64,000 nucleotides of DNA from Lawsonibacter faecis (GCF_014287675.1 NZ_JACOPQ010000008.1:1-64000), one strand, 5' to 3'. Positions 1-9,391 are shown, counted from the stretch's first letter. The notes: a model not told the origin generated them from the letters alone. Numbers and translations: made by a program.

Positions 1-40
1 CCTCCATCGCTCCTATTTTTGTATAGCTTCGTTTGCTCAT
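1..40 (-). CDS. N-terminus of a small ORF, possibly transposase-associated (partial)
   Basis: Only the first 13 codons lie in the window; they read MSKRSYTKIGAME from an ATG at 38-40. A good ribosome binding site (AGGGGG, 7 nt from the ATG) precedes it. The start resembles short helix-turn-helix proteins of IS3-type elements in gut Firmicutes, but 13 residues cannot prove that. The ribosome binding site lies inside one arm of a 13-bp inverted repeat (48-83), a layout some insertion sequences use to block translation from read-through transcripts. Function is therefore a guess. Confidence 0.35.
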   Translation of the reverse strand, partial: MSKRSYTKIGAME

Positions 41-47
41 AACAATA

Positions 48-83
48 CCCCCTGATGTAGTTCTATTATCCTACATCAGGGGG
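48..83 (-). promoter_or_regulatory. Perfect 13-bp inverted repeat covering the ribosome binding site of the edge ORF
   Basis: The arms 48-60 and 71-83 are exact reverse complements with a 10-nt loop. Read on the minus strand, the second arm contains the G-run that serves as the ribosome binding site for the ATG at 38-40. A transcript entering from outside would fold and hide that site; one starting inside the loop would not. Confidence 0.5.
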
Positions 84-174
84 CATTTTGTCATTGTCCG
101 TTTTTACTGGGGCTGTTCAACGGATGGGGCTGCTTTTTTTCAAGAAGCCGCGCCCTATCCGTCATGCGTCCTTC

Positions 175-204
175 TGACAAAGAACCCCCGGGGCTTCTTT
201 GTCA
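175..204. repeat. Palindromic intergenic repeat
   Basis: The arms TGACAAAGAA (175-184) and TTCTTTGTCA (195-204) are perfect inverted copies around a GC-rich centre that is itself palindromic (CCCCGGGG). No gene occupies 41-266. This hairpin is separate from the terminator at 213-252 and may be a dispersed intergenic element. Confidence 0.5.
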
Positions 205-212
205 AGCTGAGG

Positions 213-252
213 AAAAACGGCGCCCCATGCAGAGCATGGGGCGCCGTTTTTT
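213..252 (-). terminator. Rho-independent terminator after the cardiolipin synthase gene
   Basis: A long GC-rich perfect stem (arms about 213-230 and 234-251, loop AGA) is flanked by an A-run and a T-run, so it can work in both directions. It lies 15 bp past the stop codon of the cardiolipin synthase gene. Confidence 0.85.
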
Positions 253-266
253 CTATTTGGGTCCCG

Positions 267-1811
267 TCACATCAGCGGCGCGAAGACCCGCAGCACCGCC
301 CGCAGAAGCCTGCGGCCCACCGAATGCTCCCGGCAGCGCTCCAGGGTGATCTCCTGGCACTTGTTCTGCGTGTTCAGAAAGTCGGCCTTCACGTCCAGCA
401 CGGTGGGATCGCCGCACAGCCAAACCCCGTCCTCAAAATGCAGGAACATGCTGCGGTAGTCCATGTTGATGGACCCCACGGTGGCGTACTTGTCGTCCAC
501 TGCGAAGTTCTTCCCGTGGACGAAGCCGGGGGTATACTCGTAAATCTTGACTCCCGCCTCCAGAAGCGGCTCGTAGTGGGCCCGGGTGACCTCGAAAATA
601 ATCTTCTTGTCGGGGATGTGGGGCGTCATGATGCGCACGTCCACCCCCTCCTTGGCGGCGTTGCACAGGGCGGTATTCACGCTGTCGGAGACGATGAGGT
701 AGGGCGTGGTGATATAGACGTAGTCCCGCGCCTTGTTGATGAGGTTGAGGTACACCGTCTCCCCCACCGGCTCGCCGTCCAGGGGGCTGTCGGTATAGGG
801 CTGGACATAGTACCCCGCCCCGGCCCCGGACGCCTCCGGCAGGTGGGCGGGGCGGTATTTGTCGTAGGGCTCGTCCACGCCGCAGATATAGTCCCACATG
901 GTGAGGAACATCACCGTCATGCTCCACACCGCCTCGCCCTGGAGGCGGATGGCGCTGTCCTTCCAGTGTCCGTACTTCCCCCGTTGGTTGATATACTCGT
1001 CGGCCAGGTTGATGCCGCCGGTGAAGCCGGTATGGCCGTCCACAATGCAGAACTTCCGGTGGTCCCGGTTGTTGAGCCGCACGGAGAGCACTGGGACGAA
1101 GCGGTTGAAGACACGGCATTTGACGCCCTTGTCCTCCAGCTCCGCCGGGTAGTTCTTGGGCAGGGTGTAGAGGGAGCCGATGTCGTCGTATATCACCCGC
1201 ACGTCCACCCCGGCCTTCGCCTTCTCCTCCATGATGTCCACAATGGAGTCCCAGAAGACGCCGTGGTCGATGATGAAGTACTCCAGGAATATATAGCTGC
1301 GCGCCCTTCGGAGGGCCTCCAGCATATCCGGGAAGGCGTCGTCCCCCAGGGGGTAGTACCTGGTGGCGGTGTTGGTGTAGAGCGGGCAGTGGGCATACTG
1401 CTCCAGATAGCGGGACTGGTTCACCGCATCCTTGCCGTAGGGGGCCAGGTCCTCCGCCTTATAGTCGTCGGAGAGGACCTCCACCAGCTTGCGGTCCATG
1501 CCCTCCATCTTCCGCCGGGTCCGGGCGGAGAGCTGGTTCCCGCCGCAGAGGAGGTACACCAGGCCGCCGAAGACCGGGAAGACCAGAATGGGGATAATCC
1601 AGGCGATCTTATAGCCCGGGTCGCTGCGGGCGTTTACAATCCACAGCACCACCAGCACCGAAACCGCCACGCACAGGATGTAAAACTGCACGAAGTAGTC
1701 GGCGAAGCCCACCATCATCACCACCAGCAGCACAACCTGCACAACGAGCAGCAGGCCGACAAGGGCCGTCCGGTGGAACACCAGGGAGGCAATCTTTTTC
1801 AGTAAGGTCAT
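267..1811 (-). CDS. cls: Cardiolipin synthase (phospholipase D family)
   Basis: Predicted membrane enzyme of 514 residues that condenses two phosphatidylglycerols into cardiolipin. Two or three hydrophobic segments fill about residues 12-85, followed by the PLDNc-type linker and two catalytic HKD motifs: HRKFCIVD near residue 249 and HGKNFAVD near residue 429, each followed by a GG/GS-IN turn. Length and order fit bacterial Cls. The frame stays open upstream to about 2015, but that stretch is repeat-derived sequence; the ATG at 1809-1811 has a GGAGAGG site 5 nt away and begins MTLLKKIASLV, so it was chosen. The gene stands alone, with its own terminator and a gene-free repeat region upstream. 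Confidence 0.92.
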   Translation of the reverse strand: MTLLKKIASLVFHRTALVGLLLVVQVVLLVVMMVGFADYFVQFYILCVAVSVLVVLWIVNARSDPGYKIAWIIPILVFPVFGGLVYLLCGGNQLSARTRRKMEGMDRKLVEVLSDDYKAEDLAPYGKDAVNQSRYLEQYAHCPLYTNTATRYYPLGDDAFPDMLEALRRARSYIFLEYFIIDHGVFWDSIVDIMEEKAKAGVDVRVIYDDIGSLYTLPKNYPAELEDKGVKCRVFNRFVPVLSVRLNNRDHRKFCIVDGHTGFTGGINLADEYINQRGKYGHWKDSAIRLQGEAVWSMTVMFLTMWDYICGVDEPYDKYRPAHLPEASGAGAGYYVQPYTDSPLDGEPVGETVYLNLINKARDYVYITTPYLIVSDSVNTALCNAAKEGVDVRIMTPHIPDKKIIFEVTRAHYEPLLEAGVKIYEYTPGFVHGKNFAVDDKYATVGSINMDYRSMFLHFEDGVWLCGDPTVLDVKADFLNTQNKCQEITLERCREHSVGRRLLRAVLRVFAPLM

Positions 1812-1871
1812 CGTTTCCTCTCCAAATACACGTTTTGCGGGCAGGATACGCAGAAGAAAAACCCCTCCGGG

Positions 1872-2362
1872 CGGCTTTTCGCTCCGCTCCCCGCTTAGTC
1901 CCCTGCTCACGGGCGCTCGGCGCTTCTCCTTGTCACGCCTCGCACCCTCCGCGACGGGTCCTAAGCCGTACGACTGCGCAAAAATCCTCCGGACGGCTTG
2001 CGTGGGACGCCGCACTGCGGCTTTTCACTCCGCTCCCCGCTTAGTCCCCTGCTCACGGGCGCTCGGCGCTTCTCCTTGTCACGTTCGCGTTGGGCCCATG
2101 GCCGGGGCGATAAGCCGCCATTCCGCGAAAAATGCCGTTGGGCTTGCGTGAGACGCCCAACCTGTTTTTTCGGCTCCATGCCGTCTTATCTCCCCTATGC
2201 GCCTACGCTCACGCTTCCTTGTCACGCTCGCGTTGGGCCCATGGCCGGGGCGCCTTCCCGACGACTCCGGGCAAACCCGGACAACGCCTCGCGGGGTCCG
2301 GCCTTTTCCGGCTTTCCCCGTCGCTCTGGTCCAGGCTCCCCTATGCGCCTACGCTCACGCTT
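1872..2362. repeat. Gene-free 550-bp gap made of several direct repeats
   Basis: Between the cls start (1811) and the dnaE stop (2364) no credible gene is seen. The gap holds at least three repeat pairs: a 66-bp unit at 1872-1937 and 2018-2083 (one mismatch), a roughly 32-bp unit at 2079-2110 and 2221-2252 (one mismatch), and a 26-bp unit at 2191-2216 and 2337-2362. They are GC-rich and in the same orientation, which suggests tandem or dispersed intergenic repeats that spread by recombination. Confidence 0.7.
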
Positions 2363-2363
2363 C

Positions 2364-5300
2364 TTATTTCACCGCCACGTTCTCCTCCCCCAGCATGTCC
2401 CGCAGCTCCTGAATCAGGCTGGGATGGACCATGCAGGGGATGGGCGGCGCCCACTGCTGGGCGTCCAGGAATTTGGCCTTGAAGGACTCCTGACCGGGGA
2501 AGAGCTCCAGAATGAGCTGAATTTTCCGCCACCTGGGGTCGTCGGCGGAGGGCAGGCGGACGAAGAGCTTCTGCTGCGCTTTGCCGCTCTCCCCGCCGTC
2601 TCCGGCGGGAGGTTCTCCGGCCTGGGTCAGGGGACGCACCGAATCGGTCATAATCTGGGGCGCTTTTTCGTCCCGGACGGAGATCTTTCCCGTGACCAGC
2701 ACGGGGGAGTTCTCCTTGATATAGCTGCCGCTCTCCCCCAGCACGCGGGAGAAGACCAGCAGCTCAATCGCGCCGGTGTCGTCCTCCAACGTCACATAGG
2801 CCATCAGCGTGTTGTTCTTGGTGGTCTTGGTCTTGGACGCGGTGACGACGCCGGCCAGGGTGACCTTCTGGTCGTCCCGGTAGTTTTCCGGCCCGTCCTC
2901 CCGGGCGAAGTCGGCCATGATGGCCCCGATGGGGGCGGCGTGGCAGCGCCTGGCCGTCTCCCGGTACTGGTCCATGGGGTGGCCGGTGAGGTAGAGGCCG
3001 GTGGTCTCCTTCTCCATGGTCATCAGCTCCTGGGCGGTGAACTCGGGGATGTTCTTCAGCGCCATGGCCGGGGCGGAGGACTGGACCTCGTCCGCCCCGC
3101 CGCCGCCGAAGAGGTCGAACTGCCCCTCCAGATTTTTCTTGCGTATTTGGGCGATGGAGTCCACCACCTGGCCGTAGGCCTCCAAAAGCTGGGAGCGGTA
3201 GACGCCGAAGCCGTCGAAGGCCCCGCACTTGATGAGATTCTCCAGCACCCGCTTGTTGAGGTCTGCGTCGTTCATCCGCTGGCAGAAGTCGGGGAAGGAG
3301 GTGAACGCCCCGTGCTCCTCCCGCTCGTCCAGCACCTTCTGGATGATGCCCCAGCCCACGCCCTTGACGGCCGCCAGGCCGAAGCGGATATTCTCCCCCG
3401 AGACGGTGAAGGACGCCCCGCTCTCGTTGATGTCGGGCGGCAGGAGGGCGATTCCGCAGTCCCTGCACTCGGCGATGTACTCCGCCACCTTTTCGCTGGA
3501 GTCCAGCACGGAGGTGAGAAGGGCCGCCATATATTCTCTCGTAAAATGGCATTTGAAATACGCGGTCTGGTACGCGACGATGGCATAGGCCACCGAATGG
3601 GCCTTGTTGAATGCGTACTGGCCGAAGGCCTCAATCTCGTCGTAGATGGCCTCGCCGACGGCGGCGGGGATGCCGTTTGAAACGCAGCCGCAGATGCTGC
3701 GCTCGCCGTCCCCGTGGACGAAGGCGCTGCGCTCCTTGGCGATCTGGGCCTTTTTCTTTTTGGAGATGGCCCGGCGCACCATGTCGGCCTGGCCCAGGGA
3801 GAAGCCGCCCAGCTTGCGGAAGATCTCGATCACCTGCTCCTGGTAGACGATGCACCCGTAGGTGACGCTCAGGATGGGCTCCAGCATGGGGTGGCGGTAG
3901 GTCACCTTCTCCGGGTGCTTGGCGCACTCCAGGAACCTGGGGATGGAGTCCATGGGACCCGGGCGGTAGAGGGCGATGATGGCGCAGATGTCCTCAATGC
4001 TCTTGGGCTTGAGGCCCACGCCCACCGCCGTCATGCCGCCCGACTCCATCTGGAACACGCCGGAGGTTCTGCCCTCGGAGAGCATCTTGAAGACGTCGGG
4101 GTCGTCGTCGGGGATGCTTTTCAGGTCAAAGCCGGGGATGCGCTTCTTCACCAGCTGAACCGCGTCGTCCAGAACGGTGAGGTTGCGCAGGCCGAGAAAG
4201 TCCATCTTGAGCAGGCCCAGCTTCTCCAGCGTGGTCATCACGTACTGGGTAACCACCGATTCGTCATTTTTCGCCAGGGGGACATACTCGTACACCGGCC
4301 GCTTGGTGATGACCACCCCCGCGGCGTGGGTGGAGGCGTGGCGGGGCATCCCCTCGATGGCCTTGGCGGTGTCGATGAGCCGGCGGATGCGCTCGTCCCC
4401 CTGGTAGGAGTCCCTGAGCTGCTTGGAGAGCTTGAGGGACTGGTCCAGGGTGATGTGGAGCGCGCCGGGGCCGCTGGGCACCTGCTTGGCCACCACGTCC
4501 ACGTCGGCGTAGGGCACATTCAGCGCCCGGCCCACGTCCCGGATGGCGCCCCGGGCGGCCATGGTGCCGAAGGTGACGATCTGGGCCACATGGTCCGCGC
4601 CGTACTTGCGCTGCACGTAGTCGATGACCTCGCCCCGCCGGCGGATGCAGAAGTCGATGTCGATATCGGGCATGGTGACACGCTCGGGGTTCAAAAACCG
4701 CTCGAAAAAGAGGCTGTACTTGACCGGGTCCACGTCGGTGATGTCCAGGCAGTAGGATACCATGCTGCCCGCCGCGCTGCCACGGCCCGGGCCCACGGGG
4801 ATGTCCCTGCCCTTGGCGTAGCCGATGAAGTCGGACACGATGAGGAAGTAGTCCACAAAGCCCATCTGCTCGATGACGCCCATCTCGTACTCCAGCTGCG
4901 CGCGGTACTCGTCGTTCCCCCCGGGGTAGCGGCGCTGGAAGCCCGTGCCGCACAGGTGGCGGAAATAGGCGGTGGGGTCGGTCCAGCCCTCGGGGAGCTT
5001 GAACTCGGGCAGGTGGTATTTGCCAAACTCAAAGTCCACATTGCACATCTCTGCGATTTTGGCGGTGTTTTCAACCGCCTGAGGCCAGTCGGGAAAGAGG
5101 GCGGCCATCTCCGCCTCGGATTTGATATAGAACTCCTCGGTCTCGAACTTCATGCGGGTGGGATCGTCCACCGTCTTCCCCATCTGGATGGCCATGAGGG
5201 TGTCCTGCATGGCGGCGTCCTCCCGCCGGGTGTAGTGGGCGTCGTTGGTGACCACCAGCGGGATGCCGGTCTCCTGGTGGATGCGCGTCAGGCCCCGGCA

Positions 5301-5855
5301 TACCTCCATGTCCTCGGGCAGCTTGTGGTCCTGAAGCTCCAGATAGTAATTCCCCTCGCCGAAGTGCGCCTGCATCTCCAGCGCCGCCCGCTTGGCCCCC
5401 TCGTAGTTGCCCCCGCGGATCAGCCGGGGGATCTCCCCTGCAAGACAGGCGGAAAGGGCGATGAGGCCCTCGGTGTGCTGCCACAGCAGCGCCTTGTCGA
5501 TGCGGGGCTTGACGTAAAAGCCCTCCAGGAAGCCCTGGGAGACCAGATAGCAGAGGTTGCGGTAGCCCACCTCGTCCTTGCACAGGAGCACCAGATGGTA
5601 GGCCGAGCTGTCCAGCTCGTGGACCCGGTCGGTCATCTTCCGCGGGGCCACATAGACCTCGCACCCGATAATCGGCTTCACGCCCTCGGCCTTGCAGGCG
5701 CGGTAGAAATCCACCGCGCCGTACATCACCCCGTGGTCCGTGACGGCCACGGCGGACTGCCCCAGCTCCTTGACGTGCTTCGCCAGCCCCTCAATCCGGC
5801 ACGCGCCGTCCAGCAGGCTGAATTCGGTATGGACATGCAGGTGGACAAAGGACAT
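2364..5855 (-). CDS. dnaE: DNA polymerase III alpha subunit
   Basis: Replicative DNA polymerase catalytic subunit, 1163 residues, the usual size for DnaE1. The N-terminal PHP domain begins HVHTEFSLLDG. The polymerase core carries the catalytic acid pair in MPDIDIDF near residue 397 and a third Asp in KMDFLGLRN near residue 551. A helix-hairpin-helix/OB-fold region follows (VTLAGVVT near residue 1000), then a C-terminal tail. The ATG has a very strong AGGAGG site. It reads in the same direction as the whiA-yvcK-rapZ genes upstream but is separated from the small zinc-ribbon gene by 122 bp. Confidence 0.97.
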   Translation of the reverse strand: MSFVHLHVHTEFSLLDGACRIEGLAKHVKELGQSAVAVTDHGVMYGAVDFYRACKAEGVKPIIGCEVYVAPRKMTDRVHELDSSAYHLVLLCKDEVGYRNLCYLVSQGFLEGFYVKPRIDKALLWQHTEGLIALSACLAGEIPRLIRGGNYEGAKRAALEMQAHFGEGNYYLELQDHKLPEDMEVCRGLTRIHQETGIPLVVTNDAHYTRREDAAMQDTLMAIQMGKTVDDPTRMKFETEEFYIKSEAEMAALFPDWPQAVENTAKIAEMCNVDFEFGKYHLPEFKLPEGWTDPTAYFRHLCGTGFQRRYPGGNDEYRAQLEYEMGVIEQMGFVDYFLIVSDFIGYAKGRDIPVGPGRGSAAGSMVSYCLDITDVDPVKYSLFFERFLNPERVTMPDIDIDFCIRRRGEVIDYVQRKYGADHVAQIVTFGTMAARGAIRDVGRALNVPYADVDVVAKQVPSGPGALHITLDQSLKLSKQLRDSYQGDERIRRLIDTAKAIEGMPRHASTHAAGVVITKRPVYEYVPLAKNDESVVTQYVMTTLEKLGLLKMDFLGLRNLTVLDDAVQLVKKRIPGFDLKSIPDDDPDVFKMLSEGRTSGVFQMESGGMTAVGVGLKPKSIEDICAIIALYRPGPMDSIPRFLECAKHPEKVTYRHPMLEPILSVTYGCIVYQEQVIEIFRKLGGFSLGQADMVRRAISKKKKAQIAKERSAFVHGDGERSICGCVSNGIPAAVGEAIYDEIEAFGQYAFNKAHSVAYAIVAYQTAYFKCHFTREYMAALLTSVLDSSEKVAEYIAECRDCGIALLPPDINESGASFTVSGENIRFGLAAVKGVGWGIIQKVLDEREEHGAFTSFPDFCQRMNDADLNKRVLENLIKCGAFDGFGVYRSQLLEAYGQVVDSIAQIRKKNLEGQFDLFGGGGADEVQSSAPAMALKNIPEFTAQELMTMEKETTGLYLTGHPMDQYRETARRCHAAPIGAIMADFAREDGPENYRDDQKVTLAGVVTASKTKTTKNNTLMAYVTLEDDTGAIELLVFSRVLGESGSYIKENSPVLVTGKISVRDEKAPQIMTDSVRPLTQAGEPPAGDGGESGKAQQKLFVRLPSADDPRWRKIQLILELFPGQESFKAKFLDAQQWAPPIPCMVHPSLIQELRDMLGEENVAVK

Positions 5856-5977
5856 AGAGACCTCCTAAGTAAATAAAAAAGGTAAAAGGAACCGTGAAAG
5901 CGCCGGGCAGGCCCCCGGAGGGTCCGCCCGCCGGCGGCCTTCAGGGCCTCTGAGGCGCCCCGGGCCGCCCCGCCGTC

Positions 5978-6265
5978 TTACTCCAGCGGCATGGTGGCGC
6001 CGCAGTGGGGGCAGCGGATCATCCCCACCGCCATGCTGCCGCTGTCGAGCATCCGGCGGTTCAGGCTGCGGCGGCAGTTGGGGCAGCGGAAATTCTTCCA
6101 CATGAGGATGGCGCTGACCACTTCCAGCACCATGCCGCCCGCCACCAATGCCACGCCCGCCGTGAACATGCCCTGCTCCAGGATCACGATGCCCGCCAGC
6201 AGGCAGACCACCAGCACCACCCAGCTGAACAGGAACTGCGTGCTCCAAAATTTCTTGACCTTCAT
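5978..6265 (-). CDS. Small membrane protein with C-terminal zinc ribbon
   Basis: Predicted 95-residue protein of unknown function. Two hydrophobic segments (about residues 8-27 and 31-52) are followed by a short Cys-rich tail with CPNC and CPHC pairs that would bind one zinc. The start MKVKKFW was chosen because an AAGGAGG site lies 8 nt upstream; the frame also offers an ATG nine codons earlier with no good site. It sits between whiA and dnaE. Another two-helix/zinc-ribbon protein lies at 50425-50685; there the two Cys pairs are CPRC and CPKC, so the same design occurs twice in the window. Confidence 0.75.
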   Translation of the reverse strand: MKVKKFWSTQFLFSWVVLVVCLLAGIVILEQGMFTAGVALVAGGMVLEVVSAILMWKNFRCPNCRRSLNRRMLDSGSMAVGMIRCPHCGATMPLE

Positions 6266-6332
6266 TTCCTTATCCTCCTTGAGCGCGCCCATTCGCCGCG
6301 CCCTAAATTTGCCGTCGTTCAGATCCGCATCT

Positions 6333-7232
6333 TCAGCCGTTCCTCGCCAGCTCCATGAGCTTTCTCAGCCGGTGGTTCAGGCAGCTCTTCGTCACCGGCG
6401 GGTCGCACAGCTCCGCCAGCTGGGTCAGGGTCAGCTCCGGGTTCTCCACCCGCAGACGGGCGGTCCGGGCCAGCTTGTCCCCCAGCTCGGAGAGGTCCAT
6501 CCGTTTTTCCAGCGCGCGGATGGCGGCAATCTGCTCCATGGCGGCGTCCACCGCCTTGTCCAGGTTGGCCGCGTCGCAGTTGACCCGCCGGTTCACGCTC
6601 CCCCGGAGGTTCTTCTCCAGCTTGGCGTTCATTATCTCCATGGCGGCAAGCGGCGCGCCGATGGCGGTCAAAAAATCCTCAATGTACTCGCTCTGCTTGA
6701 AGTATGTCATATAGTTGGACTTGCGGGTGGTCTCCTTGGGGCGGAAGCCCGCCTCCTGGAGCAGGACCGGCAGCTCCCGGCTCACATTATAGTGGGAGGT
6801 CACCAGCTCCAGGTGATAGCGCTTGGCCGGGTCGGTGACGGAGCCCCCCGCCAGAAACGCCCCCCGGAAGAAGGCGGTGCGGCAGTGCTCCTCCTCCAGG
6901 ACGGCGAAATTGATGTGGTGGGCCAGGGCGTCCGCCGGGTCCTGGCCGAACGCGGAGAACACGGCGGCCAGCTTGTCCGGCGCGGCGATGGTAAAGGCCC
7001 GCTTTCCCCCCTCGCCGCCGGCCGGCGCGCCGTCGAACTCCACGCGGAAGCCCTTCCTGAAGAGCTGCGGCAGCCGGGCTGCGAAGTCGGCGCTCTCAGT
7101 GATAATCCGCACCTCCCGGTGGGTGAAGCTGTTGCAGAACAGGAGCACGCCGTAGGCCTCCGCCTGGGCGCAGCACCGCCGCGCCAGGGGCACCCGGCAC
7201 AGCTCCGCCTTGGTCTGGCTGGCAAAGGACAA
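6333..7232 (-). CDS. whiA: WhiA-type DNA-binding protein
   Basis: A 299-residue homologue of WhiA, which has a degenerate LAGLIDADG homing-endonuclease fold (here about residues 1-200) joined to a C-terminal helix-turn-helix (about 215-299, ending in the conserved tail LNHRLRKLMELA). In other Gram-positives it influences division and chromosome organisation. The start codon is TTG at 7230-7232 with a GGGGGTG site upstream; no ATG fits. The neighbours yvcK and rapZ are its classic partners, so the gene order itself supports the call. Confidence 0.95.
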   Translation of the reverse strand: MSFASQTKAELCRVPLARRCCAQAEAYGVLLFCNSFTHREVRIITESADFAARLPQLFRKGFRVEFDGAPAGGEGGKRAFTIAAPDKLAAVFSAFGQDPADALAHHINFAVLEEEHCRTAFFRGAFLAGGSVTDPAKRYHLELVTSHYNVSRELPVLLQEAGFRPKETTRKSNYMTYFKQSEYIEDFLTAIGAPLAAMEIMNAKLEKNLRGSVNRRVNCDAANLDKAVDAAMEQIAAIRALEKRMDLSELGDKLARTARLRVENPELTLTQLAELCDPPVTKSCLNHRLRKLMELARNG

Positions 7233-7383
7233 AGAAACACCCCCAAATATCAGAAAGGCAAAGAGAGAAAAACGCGCGATGGGGACAGCGCGCCAAGGCC
7301 CCCGATGCGAAAACCGCCGGCAGTTATGGCCTGCCGCCGGGGCGCGCCCCTCCCGTTCTTCATTTTTCCCGCCGCCCTTTTCG

Positions 7384-8406
7384 TCAGAATACTCTCGTCT
7401 CCGCCCGTTCGCTGTAGATCTCCATCACCGCCGCTGAGAGCCGGGCGATGGAGTGCCGGGCGTAGTCGGACGTCTCGGAGGAGAGGGGCCGGGTCACCGG
7501 CTCCACGCCCAGGGCCTCGATGTCCGCCTTGTCCACCGTGATGGGGACGGCGTCCTCCTCCCGGTAGCGCTCCACCAGCCGGGGACGCACGGGCGCGGAG
7601 TTGCACAGGCACACATCCACCAGCCCCGGCCCGGAGTGGGTCAGCAGGGCCCTTACGTGGTCGGAGGCCGTCATGCCCTCCGTCTCTCCGTCCTGGGTCA
7701 TAATGTTGCAGATGTACATCTTCAGCGCGTCGGAGGCGCAGATGGCGTCGGCCACGCCCTCCACCAGCAGGTTTGGAATCACGCTGGTGTAGAGGCTGCC
7801 CGGACCCAGCAGAATGAGGTCCGCCTGCGCGATGGCCTGGAGGCTCTCGGGCAGGGCGGGGGGACGCTCGGGCAGGAGCCGCACGTTTTTGATGCGGCAG
7901 TCCTGGGCCTTCTTGAACCGGCAGATTTTGGACTCGCCCACCACCGCCGTGCCGTTTTCAAAGGTGGCCTCCAGCTGCACGTCGGCGTTGGTCACGGGCA
8001 GAATCCGGCCCGAGATGGCCAGGACCTGGCTCATCCGGGCCACGGCCTGGTCGAAGGAGTCGGAGATGCCGTTGAGGGCGGCCAGAATCAGGTTGCCGAA
8101 GGACTGCCCCGCCAGACTCCCCGAGTCCTTGGGGAAGCGGTACGACAGCAGCTCCGACATGATGGGCTCGGCGTTGGCCAGCGCCTCCATACAGTGGCGG
8201 ATGTCCCCCGGCGGGGGCATTCCCAGGTCCTGGCGCAGCACGCCGGACCCGCCGCCGTCGTCGGCCACGGTGACGATGGCGGTCAGGTTTTTGGTATAGC
8301 TCTTCAGTCCCCGCAGCATGGTGCTCAGGCCCGTCCCGCCGCCGATGGCGACAATCCTCGGCCCAAACTCCCACCGCCGGTCTGTGCGGCTATAGGGTTC
8401 GGTCAT
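7384..8406 (-). CDS. yvcK: YvcK/CofD-like gluconeogenesis factor
   Basis: A 340-residue member of the YvcK family, which binds UDP-sugars and is needed for normal cell shape and growth on gluconeogenic carbon in Bacillus. The glycine-rich nucleotide loop AIGGGTGLSTML is near residue 20, followed by VTVADDGGGSG and GDIRHCMEAL, all hallmarks of the family. The ATG at 8404-8406 sits 7 nt from GGGGG; an in-frame GTG two codons upstream is too close to that site. Order is rapZ-yvcK-whiA, with 124 bp to rapZ. Confidence 0.95.
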   Translation of the reverse strand: MTEPYSRTDRRWEFGPRIVAIGGGTGLSTMLRGLKSYTKNLTAIVTVADDGGGSGVLRQDLGMPPPGDIRHCMEALANAEPIMSELLSYRFPKDSGSLAGQSFGNLILAALNGISDSFDQAVARMSQVLAISGRILPVTNADVQLEATFENGTAVVGESKICRFKKAQDCRIKNVRLLPERPPALPESLQAIAQADLILLGPGSLYTSVIPNLLVEGVADAICASDALKMYICNIMTQDGETEGMTASDHVRALLTHSGPGLVDVCLCNSAPVRPRLVERYREEDAVPITVDKADIEALGVEPVTRPLSSETSDYARHSIARLSAAVMEIYSERAETRVF

Positions 8407-8530
8407 TTGCACACCCCCAAGTCAATCGGAAAACGCGCGCGCCGAGCGAGAGCCGCCCGCGGGCGCGGGCGGCGGCTTATACCGGCCCTTGCCCGCTTCG
8501 CCCGGGCGGTCTTCCCGCTGCCGTTCATTT

Positions 8531-9391
8531 TTAAGCTCTCGTCATATCCCTGTGGTTCTCGCCGGCGCTGTACCCCTTCTGCTTGACGAACTCGGCCAGG
8601 GCCCGGGTGACGGCCACGCTGCGGTGCTGGCCGCCGGTGCAGCCCACGCCGATGACCAGCATGGTCTTTCCCTCCTCCACATACCGGGGCAGGAGGAAGC
8701 CCATCAGGTTTTCCAGGTGCTTCATAAACTCCCGGGTCTCCTGGTAGCCGAAGACGAAATTATAGACGCTCTCGTCCAGGCCGGTCTGCTCCCGCAGCTC
8801 TGCGATGTAGTAGGGGTTGGGGAGAAAGCGAACGTCGAATATCAGGTCCGCCTCCAGCGGAATGCCGTACTTGAAGCCGAAGGAGATCACGTTGACGCTC
8901 ATGGCCGGGGTGGCGTCCCCGCTGCCGAAGAGGCGCAGAATCTCCCCCCGGAGCTTGGCCGCGGACAGCGCCGAGGTGTCCACAATGTACTCCGAGCGCT
9001 GGCGCACCGGGGCCAGGTCCGAGCGCTCCTGCCCCACCGCCTCGGCCAGGGTCCGGCCCCGGCCCAGCAGGGGGTGAATCCGCCGGGTCTCCTTATAGCG
9101 CTTGATGATGGTCTCGGTGGTGGCCTCCACAAAGAGGATTTTGTAGTTGCAGCCCATTTTCTCCAGGGCGGTAAGGGCCTCGAACAGGCCGTCAAAGGTC
9201 TGTCCCCCCCGGATATCGGTCACCAGGGCAACCCGGTCGTACTTCCCCGGCCCTGCCATGCACAGCTCCGCGAACTTGGGGATGAGGGGCGCGGGCATAT
9301 TGTCCACCACATAGAAGCCCATATCCTCCATGAAGGAGGCCGCCTTGCTCTTCCCCGCCCCCGAGAGGCCCGATATTATCACAAATTCCAT
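8531..9391 (-). CDS. rapZ: RapZ-type nucleotide-binding protein
   Basis: A 286-residue P-loop protein of the RapZ/YvcJ family. The Walker A motif GLSGAGKS is at residues 8-15, followed by the family signature FYVVDNMPAPLIP. The C-terminal half carries GCTGGQHRSV, a conserved sugar/RNA-binding signature. In E. coli RapZ controls glucosamine-6-phosphate synthase through small RNAs; in Gram-positives the role is less clear but tied to YvcK and WhiA. It is followed by yvcK in the same direction and preceded by murB. Confidence 0.95.
   Translation of the reverse strand: MEFVIISGLSGAGKSKAASFMEDMGFYVVDNMPAPLIPKFAELCMAGPGKYDRVALVTDIRGGQTFDGLFEALTALEKMGCNYKILFVEATTETIIKRYKETRRIHPLLGRGRTLAEAVGQERSDLAPVRQRSEYIVDTSALSAAKLRGEILRLFGSGDATPAMSVNVISFGFKYGIPLEADLIFDVRFLPNPYYIAELREQTGLDESVYNFVFGYQETREFMKHLENLMGFLLPRYVEEGKTMLVIGVGCTGGQHRSVAVTRALAEFVKQKGYSAGENHRDMTRA

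Noticed and set aside
3714..5876. A 720-residue plus-strand frame opposite dnaE, and similar long frames opposite cls, glnS, the SLH gene and the terminal membrane protein
   Set aside because: All are shadows in high-GC sequence: they mirror the true gene, lack ribosome binding sites and show no conserved motif.
8452..8473. GC-only palindrome between rapZ and yvcK as a terminator
   Set aside because: The stem is perfect but has no T-run on either side, and the genes form a conserved co-directional row, so a stop there is unlikely.
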